From NCBI RefSeq assembly GCF_003116815.1, contig NZ_QDKQ01000003.1, positions 1 to 47,583 on the forward strand: DNA of 47,583 nt, given 5' to 3'. The position numbers were made by a program, and so were the translations under genes. Under the pieces are notes generated by a model. The model was given only the letters and a program-made list of their open reading frames with translations, was not told where the DNA came from and did no database searches. This stretch comes from Caulobacter endophyticus. Lineage in GTDB: Bacteria > Pseudomonadota > Alphaproteobacteria > Caulobacterales > Caulobacteraceae. Numbering within the stretch: the first letter of the stretch is position 1; each line of letters begins with the position of its first letter. Positions 9,275-17,866 of this stretch are shown here, one piece after another.

Positions 9275-12200
9275 GACGGCAGCCCCGGCAGCGGCTGGTC
9301 GACGCGGTCTTCGTCGTTCCGATCCTCGTCCCGGCGCTTCTTGCCCGATGGGGCGATGCGGTCGAAGGCCAGATAGACCACCGGCGTCGTGAACATGGTC
9401 AGCAGCTGGCTGACCAGCAGGCCGCCGAAGATGGCGATGCCCAGCGGGCGGCGCAGCTCGGCGCCTTCGCCAAAGCCCAGCATCAGCGGCACGGCGGCGA
9501 ACAGGGCCGCCAGCGTGGTCATCAGGATCGGGCGGAAGCGCAGTATGGCGGCCTGGAAGATCGCCTCCTCGGGCGACTTGCCCTCGTTGCGCTCGGCCTC
9601 GATGGCGAAGTCGATCATCATGATCGCGTTCTTCTTGACGATGCCGATCAGGAGGATGATGCCGATGATCCCGATCACGCCCAGGTCATGGCCGGTCAGC
9701 CACAGGGCCAGCAGGGCCCCGACGCCGGCCGAGGGCAGGGTCGACAGGATGGTGAGCGGGTGGATGTAGCTCTCGTAGAGCACGCCCAGCACGATGTAGA
9801 CGCAGACCACGGCCGCCAGGATCAGCCACAGCTGGTTGCTGAGCGAGTTCTCGTAGGCCCCGGCCGCGCCCAGGAAGGTGTGGGTCACCGACGTGGGCAT
9901 GTCGATGTCCTTCATCGCCGCGCGGATCTCGTCGACCGCATGGCCCAGCGAGACGCCCGGCGCGGTGTCGAAGCCGATCGTGGTGGCCGGGAACTGGGCC
10001 ACGTGGGTCACCTGCAGCGGCGACTGCTGCTCCTTGATGGTCGAGAACGCCGCCAGCGGGGCGGGCGAGCCGCCGCCGGTGCGCAGGTTCAGGTTCCCCA
10101 GCGAGGCCGGGTCGGTCAGCAGGCCGGGCTTGGCCTCCAGGATCACGCGGTACTGGTTGGTTTCGGTGAAGATCGTCGAGACGATCCGCTGGCCAAAGGC
10201 GCTGTAGAGGGCGTCGTCGACGTCCGAGGCGGTGATCGAAAGCCGGGCGGCGGTGTCGCGATCGATGTCGATATAGGCCGCGGCGCCGGTGGCCGAGGCG
10301 TCGCTGTAGATGTTGCGCACGGCCTTCACGCTGGCCAGCTTTTCCGACAGCTTGCCGGCCCACTCCTTGACCGTGGCGGTGTCGGCGCCTTCCAGCGACA
10401 GGCGGTACTGGGTCGGACCGCTTTCGGCGTCGATGGTCAGGTCCTGGGTCGGCTGGAGATAGAGGGTGACGCCGGGCACGCCGGCCACGCGCTCGCGCAG
10501 CCGCTGCATGATCTTCTCCTGCGAGCCCTTGCGGTCGCCCTTCAGGTTGATCTGCATCTGGCCGGTGTGGAGCATGCTGTTGTTGGCCCCGTCGACGCCG
10601 ATGAACGAGGCCACGCTGGCCACGGCCGGGTCCTCGAGGATGGTCGCGGCCGCCTGCTGCTGCAGGCCGGCCATGCGCTCGTACGACACCGACTGCTCGA
10701 CCTCGGTGCGGGCCTGCAGCTGGCCGGTGTCCTGGGTCGGGAACAGGCCCTTGGGAATGACCATGTAGAGCACGCCGGTCAGCACCAGGGTGGCGACGGC
10801 GACGACCAAGGTGGCGGTCTGGCGGGCCACGACCCAGGCCAGGGCCGTCTCATAGCGGGCCTCGACCTTCTCGAAGAAGGCCTGGGCCTTCTGGCCGATA
10901 CGGCCTGGCTTGTCCTCCTCGTGGCTCTTCAGCCAGCGGGCCGACAGCATGGGCGTCAGGGTCAGCGAAACCACGGCCGAGATCAGAATGGTGATGGCCA
11001 GGCTGACGGCGAACTCGCGGAACAGGCGTCCGACCACGTCGCCCATGAACAGCAGCGGGATCAGCACCGCGATCAGAGAGATGGTCAGCGAGATGATGGT
11101 GAAGCCGATCTCGCGCGCGCCCTTCAGCGCCGCCTGCATCGGCTTTTCGCCCTTCTCCATGTGGCGGATGATGTTCTCGATCATCACGATGGCGTCGTCG
11201 ACGACGAAGCCGGTCGCGATGGTCAGGGCCATCAGGGAGAGGTTGTTGAGCGAGTAGCCCAGCAGGTACATCACCCCGCACGAGCCGATCAGCGAGATCG
11301 GCACGGCCAGGCTGGCGATGATCGTCGCCCGCATGGAGTGCAGGAAGAAGAAGATCACCAGCACGACCATCACCACGGCCAGGATCAGCTCCAGCTCCAC
11401 GTGGTGCACCGAGGCGCGGATGCCGGTGGTGCGGTCGGCCAGCACCTCGACCTTCAGCGTCGCCGGCAGGCCGGCCTGCAGCTCGGGCAGCTTGGCCTTG
11501 ATGGCGTCTACAGTCTTGATGACATTGGCGCCGGGCTGGCGCTGGACGTTGACGATGATCGCCGGGGTCTTGCCGGCCCATGCGCCCAGGCGGGTGTTCT
11601 CGGCGCTCTGCACCACGCTGGCCACGTCGCGGATACGGATCGGGGCCTCGTTCTTGTAGGTGACGATCAGGTTCAGATAGTCGTCGACCGTCAGCAGCTG
11701 GTCGTTGGCGTTGATCGTGTAGGTGCGGGTGGGGCCGTCGAAGCTGCCCTTGGCGCTGTTGGCGTTGGAGCTGTCGATGGCGCTCTGCAGCTCGGCCAGC
11801 GTCAGGCCGTAAGAGGCCATGGCCTGGGTGTCGGCCTGGATGCGGATGGCCGGCTTCTGGCCGCCGCTGAGGGAGACGAGGCCCACGCCCGAGACCTGGC
11901 TGATCTTCTGCGCCAGGCGGGTGTTGACGAGGTTCTGCACCTCGGTCAGCGGCAGGGTGTCGGAGGTTATGGCGAGCGTCAGCACCGGCGCGTCGGCCGG
12001 ATTGACCTTGGCGTAGACCGGCGGGGCGGGCAGGTCGGCCGGCAGCAGCGAGTTGGCCGCGTTCATCGCCGCCTGCACTTCCTGCTCGGCGACGTCGAGG
12101 GTTTCCCCCAGGTTGAACTGCAGGGTGATGACGCTGGCGCCGGCCGTGCTGACCGAGCTCATGCGCGCAAGGCCCGACATCTCTCCCAACTGGCGCTCCA

Positions 12201-12399
12201 GCGGAGCGGTGACGGTCTGGCTCATCACCTCGGGGCTGGCGCCCGGATAGAGGGTCTGCACCTGGATGGTGGGATAGTCGACCTGCGGCAGGGCCGACAG
12301 CGGCAGCAGCCGGAAGCCGACCAGGCCGGCCAGCACGATGGCCGCCATGAACAGGGCCGTGGCGACCGGCCGCTGGATGAAGGGGCGCGAGGGGTTCAT
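9271..12399 (-). CDS. mdtB: RND multidrug efflux permease, MdtB/MuxB-like
   Basis: A 1042-residue RND permease starting MNPSRPFIQRPVATALFMAA, with GFVVDDAIVMIENI in the fourth helix carrying the Asp-Asp proton relay and a second transmembrane block near YIVLGVLYESYIHP. It is the first of two adjacent permeases. In the MdtBC and MuxBC systems the two form a mixed trimer, and the same arrangement here makes that the likely assembly. It begins 15 bases after the adaptor stop and ends in a four-base overlap with the next permease. The C-terminus is charged (KKRRDEDRNDEDR). Confidence 0.93.
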   Translation of the reverse strand: MNPSRPFIQRPVATALFMAAIVLAGLVGFRLLPLSALPQVDYPTIQVQTLYPGASPEVMSQTVTAPLERQLGEMSGLARMSSVSTAGASVITLQFNLGETLDVAEQEVQAAMNAANSLLPADLPAPPVYAKVNPADAPVLTLAITSDTLPLTEVQNLVNTRLAQKISQVSGVGLVSLSGGQKPAIRIQADTQAMASYGLTLAELQSAIDSSNANSAKGSFDGPTRTYTINANDQLLTVDDYLNLIVTYKNEAPIRIRDVASVVQSAENTRLGAWAGKTPAIIVNVQRQPGANVIKTVDAIKAKLPELQAGLPATLKVEVLADRTTGIRASVHHVELELILAVVMVVLVIFFFLHSMRATIIASLAVPISLIGSCGVMYLLGYSLNNLSLMALTIATGFVVDDAIVMIENIIRHMEKGEKPMQAALKGAREIGFTIISLTISLIAVLIPLLFMGDVVGRLFREFAVSLAITILISAVVSLTLTPMLSARWLKSHEEDKPGRIGQKAQAFFEKVEARYETALAWVVARQTATLVVAVATLVLTGVLYMVIPKGLFPTQDTGQLQARTEVEQSVSYERMAGLQQQAAATILEDPAVASVASFIGVDGANNSMLHTGQMQINLKGDRKGSQEKIMQRLRERVAGVPGVTLYLQPTQDLTIDAESGPTQYRLSLEGADTATVKEWAGKLSEKLASVKAVRNIYSDASATGAAAYIDIDRDTAARLSITASDVDDALYSAFGQRIVSTIFTETNQYRVILEAKPGLLTDPASLGNLNLRTGGGSPAPLAAFSTIKEQQSPLQVTHVAQFPATTIGFDTAPGVSLGHAVDEIRAAMKDIDMPTSVTHTFLGAAGAYENSLSNQLWLILAAVVCVYIVLGVLYESYIHPLTILSTLPSAGVGALLALWLTGHDLGVIGIIGIILLIGIVKKNAIMMIDFAIEAERNEGKSPEEAIFQAAILRFRPILMTTLAALFAAVPLMLGFGEGAELRRPLGIAIFGGLLVSQLLTMFTTPVVYLAFDRIAPSGKKRRDEDRNDEDRVDQPLPGLPS

Positions 12400-12414
12400 C
12401 GACCGTACGCCGGC

Positions 12415-13719
12415 TTACTCGGGACGCCGACGGCGCTCGCCGCCTTCACCGCCTTCGGGACGCTTTCCGCGCTCGCCGCGCTGACCGCCCTGGCGCTGGG
12501 CCGCCTGGCCCGGCAGCTGCACCTTGCCGCCCTCGGTCAGGCGGTCGCCGCCTTCCGTGATGACCTTGTCGCCGACGGCGAGGCCCTCCGTGATCGCCAC
12601 CTGGGTGGTGGTCGACTGGCCGGTCTTGACCTTGGTCTTGGTTACGGTCTGATCGCTCTTCAGCTTCCAGACGAAGGCGCCGTCCGAGCCCTGGCGCACG
12701 GCGGTGGCCGGCACGACCACGGCGTCCTTGAGGGTGTCGAGCTGGATGCGGACGTTGACGAACTGGCTGGGGAACAGCTTGCCGCCGGTGTTGGGGAAGC
12801 GGGCCTTGCCCTTCACCGTGCCGGTGCCGGTGTCCACGAGGTTGTCCAGCGTCGAGAACGTGCCCTGGTCCAGGGTGTTGGTGCGGGTGCGGTCCAGCAC
12901 GGTGACCGGCAGGGTCGCGCCGCCGAACACCCGCTGCGAGATGCGCGGCACGTCGTCCTGCGGGACGGTGAATTCCACGTCGATCGGCGACAGGGTGGTG
13001 ATCACCGCCACCCCGCTGGCGTCGCCCGAGGCGATGTAGTTGCCGACGTCGACGACGCGCAGGCCCACGCGCCCGCTGACCGGGGCTGTGATGCGCGAGA
13101 AGCCGACATTCAGGCGGGCCGTGCCGACCGCGGCGCGGTCGCTCATCACCGTGCCTTCCAGCTGCTTGACGGTGGCGGCCTGGGTGTCGACCTCCTGGCG
13201 GGCGATGGAGTCCTGCTCCAGCAGGGTCTGGTAGCGCTTGAGGGTCAGGCGGGCGACGGCCAGCTGGGCCTCGTCGCGGGTCAGGTTCCCTTGCGCCTCC
13301 ATCAGCGCCATCTGGAACGCCCGCTGGTCGATCTGCACCAGGGTCTGGCCGGCCTGGACCATCTGGCCCTCGCGGAACAGCACCTGGGTGATGACGCCCG
13401 AGACCTGCGGCTTGACGGTGACGGTCGCGGCCGGGGTCACCGTGCCCAGGGCTTCGATCACCACCGGCAGGTCGGCCTTGGCCGCCGTGGCCACCGCCAC
13501 GGTGCTGGCCGGACCGCGACGACCGCCGCCGCCGCCCGGGCCGCCAGGACCGCCAGGGCCTCCCGGCCCGCCCATGTCGCCGCCACCGCCGCCGCCGTTC
13601 AGCAGGGTCCAGGCCAGGACGCCCACGCCCGCCAGGGCGGCCAGGGCGACGGCGCCGCCGATGATCCGCGCCCGGCGGCTGGGCTTGCGGACGGCGAGGG
13701 ACGGGCGGGGTTCGGTCAT
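12415..13719 (-). CDS. mdtA: RND efflux periplasmic adaptor, MdtA/MuxA-like
   Basis: A 434-residue membrane-fusion protein and first gene of the efflux operon. It has a basic N-terminus, one anchor helix (about 18-40, IIGGAVALAALAGVGVLAWT), then a Gly/Pro tandem linker (GGPGGPGGPGG). After that come the barrel-sandwich halves with VKPQVSGVITQVLFREGQMV and GFSRITAPVSGRVGLRVVD, a helical hairpin between them, and the beta-barrel/membrane-proximal region. The C-terminus is a highly charged Arg/Glu/Gly tail. It would bridge the MdtBC-like pump to the outer-membrane lipoprotein. No regulator is adjacent, and I see no clear operator in the 100 bases upstream. Confidence 0.93.
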   Translation of the reverse strand: MTEPRPSLAVRKPSRRARIIGGAVALAALAGVGVLAWTLLNGGGGGGDMGGPGGPGGPGGPGGGGGRRGPASTVAVATAAKADLPVVIEALGTVTPAATVTVKPQVSGVITQVLFREGQMVQAGQTLVQIDQRAFQMALMEAQGNLTRDEAQLAVARLTLKRYQTLLEQDSIARQEVDTQAATVKQLEGTVMSDRAAVGTARLNVGFSRITAPVSGRVGLRVVDVGNYIASGDASGVAVITTLSPIDVEFTVPQDDVPRISQRVFGGATLPVTVLDRTRTNTLDQGTFSTLDNLVDTGTGTVKGKARFPNTGGKLFPSQFVNVRIQLDTLKDAVVVPATAVRQGSDGAFVWKLKSDQTVTKTKVKTGQSTTTQVAITEGLAVGDKVITEGGDRLTEGGKVQLPGQAAQRQGGQRGERGKRPEGGEGGERRRRPE

Positions 13720-13810
13720 GGACGGCCTCTGGGCGCGGACGGACGGCGGCGAAGATGGTCGAAAAAGCCGTCGTCCCTGGGGGAGCCGGCGGGAAGCTTA
13801 GGCGATGCAA

Positions 13811-13843
13811 GAAAAGTCGGGTCGCCGACCCTGGCGACCCGAC
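13811..13843 (-). terminator. Rho-independent terminator after the BA14K-like gene
   Basis: On the minus strand, the perfect 11-bp stem GTCGGGTCGCC / GGCGACCCGAC with a 6-base loop is followed by TTTTC. It lies 15 bases beyond the stop of the 78-residue protein gene and separates that gene from the efflux operon, which therefore probably has its own promoter within 13720-13810. Confidence 0.85.
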
Positions 13844-13858
13844 GCTCAAGCTAAACTG

Positions 13859-14095
13859 CTAGAGACGGCATTTGATCCATCGGCCGCCCTGGCCGCGGTA
13901 CGCGTCGCGCTTGACGTCGTAGGAGCGGTACTTGGCCTTGCAGGCGCGCACGTGGCGGACTTGCTTGCTTTCCTTGCCCGGCTTGGCCTGCTCGTGGCGC
14001 GGGGCGGGCGCCTCGTGGCGGTCGTGGCCCTGGGCGAGCACAGGGGTGGACAGGGCGAGGGCGCCGAGGGCGAGCGCGGTGACGACGACTTTCAT
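13859..14095 (-). CDS. Small secreted BA14K-like protein, 78 aa
   Basis: A signal peptide (MKVVVTALALGALALSTPVLAQ, cleaved near residue 22) precedes a His/Lys-rich spacer. A C-terminal Cys-Lys-Ala-Lys-Tyr-Arg-Ser-Tyr-Asp segment ends in GGRWIKCRL. The Cys-x-x-(R/K)-(Y/F)-R-S-Y-D ... G...C pattern is that of BA14K-family proteins, first seen as Brucella immunoreactive, lectin-like proteins of the periplasm. The two Cys probably form a disulfide. The role in this organism is unknown. It is a single-gene unit with its own terminator. About 230 bases upstream carry a REP-like dyad and nothing else I can identify. Confidence 0.75.
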   Translation of the reverse strand: MKVVVTALALGALALSTPVLAQGHDRHEAPAPRHEQAKPGKESKQVRHVRACKAKYRSYDVKRDAYRGQGGRWIKCRL

Positions 14096-14215
14096 GTCGA
14101 TCTCCAGTGTATTGGGATCGACTGGCTAACAACGCTACGTCGCGATGATGTTGCCGCTTTGAAACGGCTTTCGGCGAAGCTGCAACACGTCGTGGCGGGA
14201 GTTGGGCAAAGGCCC

Positions 14216-14319
14216 TGCGTCCTTCGAGGATTCCCTTTGGGTCGCACCTCAGGCTGAGGATCTCGCCGCACTGACTTCCTTATGCTGAGGCGCTCGCGCA
14301 GCGGGCCTCGAAGGACGCA
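14216..14319. repeat. REP-like intergenic dyad
   Basis: Two perfect 14-base inverted arms (TGCGTCCTTCGAGG at 14216-14229 and CCTCGAAGGACGCA at 14306-14319) flank inner GAGGATCTCGCCGCAC and CTGAGGCGCTCGCGCAG segments. The arrangement resembles the dispersed CTTCGAG...CTCGAAG elements common between genes in Caulobacter. It sits between the convergently placed end of the pseudouridine synthase gene and the promoter side of the BA14K-like gene. Confidence 0.65.
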
Positions 14320-14326
14320 ACGCGTT

Positions 14327-15088
14327 CTAGCCCCGGATCAGCGCCTCGCGCTCGGCGGGCGTCAGGGGGCGCCAGCGGCCTTCGGGCAGGTCGCCCAGTT
14401 CGATCGGGCCGACGCGATGGCGGAAGAGGTCGATGACGTCCAGTTCGACCAAGTCGCACATCCGGCGGATCTGGCGGTTGCGGCCTTCGGTCAGCACGAA
14501 GCGCAGGGTCTCCTGGCCCAGGCGGTCGACGACGGCGCGCTTGAGCTTGCGGCCGTCGAGTTCGAGGCCATGCCGCAGCCAGTCGATCTTCTCGCGGGTC
14601 AGTTCGCCGCGAACCCGGACGCGGTACTCCTTCTCCAGCGTCGACTCCGGGCCGATCACCGCCTTGGCCACCACGCCGTCCTCCGAGAGGATCAAGAGGC
14701 CGCGGGAGTCCATGTCCAGCCGCCCCACCGGCGCCAGCTTGCTGTCGCGGCCGGGCACGGGGCCGGGCTGGCCGAACTGGGCGGCCTTGGTCAGCAGGCG
14801 CACGGCCGGGATCTGCTCGCCCTCGGGCTGGGACGAGACGATGCCGACCGGCTTGTGGATCATCACCGTCATCGCCGCGCCGAGCTGCCTGGTCGCGCCG
14901 TCGTTCAGCACCAGGGTCTGGCCGGGCTGGATCTTGCGGCCGGCGTCTTCCACCACCTCGCCGTCGATGGTCACCAGGCCCTGGCCGATCAGGGCCTCGG
15001 CCTCGCGCCGCGAGCAGACCCCGCTCTGGGCCAGCCACTTGTTGACGCGCTGAGGCTCGGCCTCGTCGTAGGTGCGGGTCCAGGCCAT
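14327..15088 (-). CDS. rRNA pseudouridine synthase, RsuA/RluB/RluF family
   Basis: A 253-residue enzyme that isomerises a uridine in ribosomal RNA. An N-terminal S4 RNA-binding domain (about 12-60, RVNKWLAQSGVCSRREAEALI) is followed by the catalytic domain. That domain has GRLDMDSRGLLILSEDG, whose second Asp-containing loop carries the catalytic aspartate, and EGRNRQIRRMCDLVELDV. Similarity is closest to RluF/RluB-type 23S rRNA enzymes; the exact target uridine is not readable. The start at 15088 removes about 50 residues of non-family sequence that a longer open frame would add. Only four bases separate it from the upstream epmB stop, so the two are probably co-transcribed. Confidence 0.88.
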   Translation of the reverse strand: MAWTRTYDEAEPQRVNKWLAQSGVCSRREAEALIGQGLVTIDGEVVEDAGRKIQPGQTLVLNDGATRQLGAAMTVMIHKPVGIVSSQPEGEQIPAVRLLTKAAQFGQPGPVPGRDSKLAPVGRLDMDSRGLLILSEDGVVAKAVIGPESTLEKEYRVRVRGELTREKIDWLRHGLELDGRKLKRAVVDRLGQETLRFVLTEGRNRQIRRMCDLVELDVIDLFRHRVGPIELGDLPEGRWRPLTPAEREALIRG

Positions 15089-15092
15089 GGGG

Positions 15093-16136
15093 TCAGTCGA
15101 CTTTCGGGGGATAGGCGTGGGTCTGGCCGCGTGGGTCTTCGACCGCGCCGGCGTCCAGGTAGGTGGGGCCGATCGGCACCTTGCCGTGGCCGTCGGGGAT
15201 GTCGAGCACGTAGGTCGGCTGGCACAGGCCCGAATAGCGGCCACGGATGGCCTTCATCAGCGCCTGGCCTTCCTCGACCGAGGTGCGCAGGTGGCTGGTG
15301 CCGGGGGCGAGATCGCCCTGGTGCAGGTAGTAGGGCTTGATCCGCGTCTCGACGAGCGCCCGCATCAGCGCGCCCAGGCTTTCGGGGTCGTCGTTGACGC
15401 CCTTTAGCAGCACGGTCTGGCCGATCATCGGCACGCCCGCATCGACCAGTCGCGCGCAGGCGGCGCGGACGGCGGGGGTCAGCTCGCGGGCGTGGTTGGC
15501 GTGCAGGGCCACATAGACCGCCTTGGAGCCCCGCTTCAGCGCCGCCACCAGCTCCGGCGTCACCGCCTCGGGATCGACGGACGGGATGCGTGTGTGGAAG
15601 CGCACGACCTTGACGTGCTCGATCGCTTCGAGCCGGTCCATCAGGTCGGCGATGCGGCGCGCCGACAGCACGAAGGGATCGCCGCCGGTGACGATCACCT
15701 CCCAGATCTGCGGGCGGGCGGCGACATAGGCGAAGGCCGCGTCCAGCTCGTCCGGCGACAGGGTCTTCAGGCCCTCGGGCCCCACCATCTCGCGCCGGAA
15801 GCAGAACCGGCAATAGACGGCGCAGGTGTGGGTCGGCTTGAGCAGCACGCGATCGGGATAGCGGTGGACGATCCCTTCGACCGGGCTGTGGGCGAAGTCG
15901 CCGATCGGGTCTTCGGACTCGGCGGGCAGGGTGGTCAGCTCGGCGTCGGTGGGCACGAACTGGCGGGCGATCGGGTCGAACGGGTCGGCCTCGTCGATCA
16001 GCTGGGTCATGTCGGGCGTGATGGCCACCGCGTACTGGGCGGCCACGCGCTCCAGCGCCGGCAGGCGGTCGGCGGCGACGAGTCCGGCGTCGGCCAGCGC
16101 GCTGGCGCTGCGAAGGGTCTTCTTGGCGGCGATCAT
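15093..16136 (-). CDS. epmB: EF-P--lysine 2,3-aminomutase (radical SAM), EpmB
   Basis: A 347-residue radical SAM enzyme of the lysine 2,3-aminomutase family. The iron-sulfur triad is Cys105-AVY-Cys109-RF-Cys112. A glycine-rich TGGDPF segment follows, and Lys319 in the GHGKVPIGP motif fits the PLP lysine. Its length matches the short EpmB (YjeK) form rather than the longer catabolic KamA. EpmB converts (S)-alpha-lysine to (R)-beta-lysine, the donor that EpmA attaches to EF-P. The presence of epmA and efp within 3 kb makes this role much more likely than lysine catabolism. It probably forms a unit with the downstream pseudouridine synthase gene. Confidence 0.88.
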   Translation of the reverse strand: MIAAKKTLRSASALADAGLVAADRLPALERVAAQYAVAITPDMTQLIDEADPFDPIARQFVPTDAELTTLPAESEDPIGDFAHSPVEGIVHRYPDRVLLKPTHTCAVYCRFCFRREMVGPEGLKTLSPDELDAAFAYVAARPQIWEVIVTGGDPFVLSARRIADLMDRLEAIEHVKVVRFHTRIPSVDPEAVTPELVAALKRGSKAVYVALHANHARELTPAVRAACARLVDAGVPMIGQTVLLKGVNDDPESLGALMRALVETRIKPYYLHQGDLAPGTSHLRTSVEEGQALMKAIRGRYSGLCQPTYVLDIPDGHGKVPIGPTYLDAGAVEDPRGQTHAYPPKVD

Positions 16137-16196
16137 GATCGCTGCGGGATATGCGCCGAACGGGCGTGGTTGGCAAATGCGGCGGGTGGGCGCGGT

Positions 16197-16322
16197 TCAC
16201 CGCGGGCTGTGGATCGGCACGCTGCCGGGCCAGGGCTCGGGGTTGACGGGCGAGGTGGGCGCGCGGTCGAGCGCGGTCATCAGGGCGAGCGCCAGGGCGC
16301 CGCCGGCGAGCAGCAGTTTCAT
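16197..16322 (-). CDS. Short membrane or secreted peptide, 41 aa
   Basis: A small reading frame starts MKLLLAGGALALALMTALDR and ends in a Pro-rich tail (NPEPWPGSVPIHSPR). The hydrophobic N-terminus looks like a signal peptide or membrane anchor. An AGGA lies nine bases before the ATG, and third positions are GC-rich as in neighbouring genes. It is 60 bases upstream of epmB on the same strand and could be its leader gene. I do not recognise a family. It could be spurious, but start, RBS and composition agree. Confidence 0.45.
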   Translation of the reverse strand: MKLLLAGGALALALMTALDRAPTSPVNPEPWPGSVPIHSPR

Positions 16323-16450
16323 CGTCTTGGTCCTGTTAGATGCGGTCGAATGGGAGGGCGGCCGCAGGAAGACGATCCCAAATCCCGGCGTGCTTTACGA
16401 ACGATGGCTTCTGCGTCAGCTTGTGAGTCTGGCTAACAAGTGAGGCGCCC

Positions 16451-17329
16451 GTGCGGCTTCCGCCCTTTGGCTCCCTGGTCGCCCTGGAGGCGGCCTATCG
16501 TCATCGCGGCTACAGCCGCGCCGCCGACGAACTGAACGTCACCCACGGCGCGGTCAGCCAGCAGATCCGCAAGCTGGAAGAGGAGCTGGGCGCGGTGCTG
16601 TTCCGGCGCGAGGGCAACGACATGGTCCCCACGCCCACCGCCCGGCGGCTGGCCGAGCACGTGGCCGAGGCGCTGGCGACCCTGCGGGCGGGCGTGGAGA
16701 GCGCCCGCCAGACCCAGGCCGGGCCCCTGGTGGTCAGCGCCACCTCGGCCTTCGCCAGCCGCTGGCTGGTCACGCGCCTGGCCCGCCTGGCGGCCGACAC
16801 CGGCGAGGCCGACCTTCAGCTGCGCATCGAGGATCGCAAGGCCGACCTGCGCACCGACGGCGTCGACATCGCCCTGCGCTTCGGGCGCGGACCCTGGGAA
16901 GGGCTGGAGTCGATCCCGCTGCTGGGCGAGCGGCTGTTCCCGGTCTGCTCGCCAGGCTTTCTCGAGAAGCACCCGATGAGCGGTCCGGCCGATCTCCTGA
17001 CCGTGCCGCTGCTGCGCCACACCGGCGTGCACTGGGCCGTGTGGTTCCGGGGCATGGGGCTGGAGCCGCCGCAGATGATCACCGGCATCGCCTTCGACGA
17101 CACCTCGGTGATGCTCGACGCCGCCGCGCAGGGGATCGGCGTCGCTCTGGCCCGCGAAGGTCTGTCCGAACGCGACCTGCGCGACGGCCGGCTGGTGCGG
17201 CCCTTCGCCGGCGAGGTCGAGGTCGAGACCGGCCACCACGTCGTCTGGCGCGCCGACGCGCCCCGCCTGTCGCGGATCCTCAAAGTGCGCGACTGGTTGC
17301 TGGCCGAGGTGGGCCGCGAGGCGGGGTAG
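16451..17329 (+). CDS. LysR-family transcriptional regulator, GcvA type
   Basis: A 292-residue LysR regulator. The winged HTH occupies about 5-64 (ALEAAYRHRGYSRAADELNV, then THGAVSQQIRKLEEEL), followed by a periplasmic-binding-protein-like effector domain. The sequence FGSLVALEAAYRHRGYSRAA and the PLLRHTGVHWAVWF stretch place it near GcvA-like members. The start is GTG with GAGG six bases ahead. It is divergent from the 41-aa/epmB unit across 128 bases, where its operator may lie. It ends four bases from the convergent VOC gene. Effector and targets are unknown. Confidence 0.92.
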   Translation: MRLPPFGSLVALEAAYRHRGYSRAADELNVTHGAVSQQIRKLEEELGAVLFRREGNDMVPTPTARRLAEHVAEALATLRAGVESARQTQAGPLVVSATSAFASRWLVTRLARLAADTGEADLQLRIEDRKADLRTDGVDIALRFGRGPWEGLESIPLLGERLFPVCSPGFLEKHPMSGPADLLTVPLLRHTGVHWAVWFRGMGLEPPQMITGIAFDDTSVMLDAAAQGIGVALAREGLSERDLRDGRLVRPFAGEVEVETGHHVVWRADAPRLSRILKVRDWLLAEVGREAG

Positions 17330-17333
17330 GGGG

Positions 17334-17777
17334 CTACGCCCCGCCCGGCTTCCAGTCCGCGCCCGGGATCGTGTTGACCATCCACGGAATGCCGAACTGG
17401 TCGGTCAGGCTGCCGTAGCCGGGCGACCAGAAGGTGGCCGCGAACGGCATGCCCACCTTGCCGCCTTCGGACAGGGCGTCGAACACCCGCTTGGCCTCGG
17501 CCGCGTCTTCGGTATGGAAGGTGACGTCGAAGCCGTTCTTGGGCTTGTCGATGTTGGGGGCGAACTCGGGCGGCATGTCGGCGCCCATCAGCGACTGGTC
17601 GCCGACATCGAGCCAGGCGTGCATCAGCCAGTCCTTGTATTTCGGATCGACCGGCATGTCGGCGGGGCCTTCGCCGAACGGAAAGGCCGAGGTGACCTTG
17701 CCGCCCAGCACCTTGGCGTAGAACTCGAAGGCCTGGCGGCATTCGCCCTGGAAGCTCAGGCTGGTGACGATCTTCAT
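17334..17777 (-). CDS. VOC/PhnB-like glyoxalase-fold protein, 147 aa
   Basis: A small cytosolic protein of the PhnB/YjdN-like branch of the vicinal-oxygen-chelate superfamily. It starts MKIVTSLSFQGECRQAFEFY, has AFPFGEGPADMP in the middle, and ends with the PGYGSLTDQFGIPWMVNT motif seen in this branch. Homologues are often labelled glyoxalase or 3-demethylubiquinone methyltransferase-like, but their reactions are mostly unproven. GGGAG precedes the ATG at 17777 by seven bases; a longer frame to 17846 adds residues with no family match. It lies downstream of epmA on the same strand, about 90 bases away. Confidence 0.85.
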   Translation of the reverse strand: MKIVTSLSFQGECRQAFEFYAKVLGGKVTSAFPFGEGPADMPVDPKYKDWLMHAWLDVGDQSLMGADMPPEFAPNIDKPKNGFDVTFHTEDAAEAKRVFDALSEGGKVGMPFAATFWSPGYGSLTDQFGIPWMVNTIPGADWKPGGA

Positions 17778-17866
17778 GGCGGATCTCCCATGTTCCGCGG
17801 CTGATATTCGGACCATAGGACGTACGAGCCCGGCCGGAACCGACAATCGGCCGAGAAAAAGATCGC

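Noticed and set aside
5996..9376. Very long plus-strand open frame antisense to the efflux permease
   Set aside because: His/Gln/Arg/Gly-rich and without motifs; the minus strand here encodes a complete RND permease.
13540..13600. Short tandem repeats (GGCCCGCCAGGACCG-like), considered as a CRISPR or VNTR
   Set aside because: They encode the Gly/Gly/Pro linker of the efflux adaptor in frame; there are no spacers.
9688..13854. 1388-codon plus-strand open frame across the efflux operon
   Set aside because: It crosses two genuine genes on the other strand, and its composition is that of an antisense shadow.
14096..14215. Possible gene or RNA in the gap before the BA14K-like gene
   Set aside because: No frame with start, RBS and GC-rich third positions; only promoter-like sequence and the REP-like dyad.
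15089..15244. N-terminal extension of the pseudouridine synthase
   Set aside because: The extra residues are Arg/Pro/Thr-rich, overlap epmB in another frame and have no family match.
15093..16136. Catabolic lysine 2,3-aminomutase (KamA)
   Set aside because: The protein is short like EpmB, no other lysine-fermentation genes are present, and epmA and efp are adjacent.
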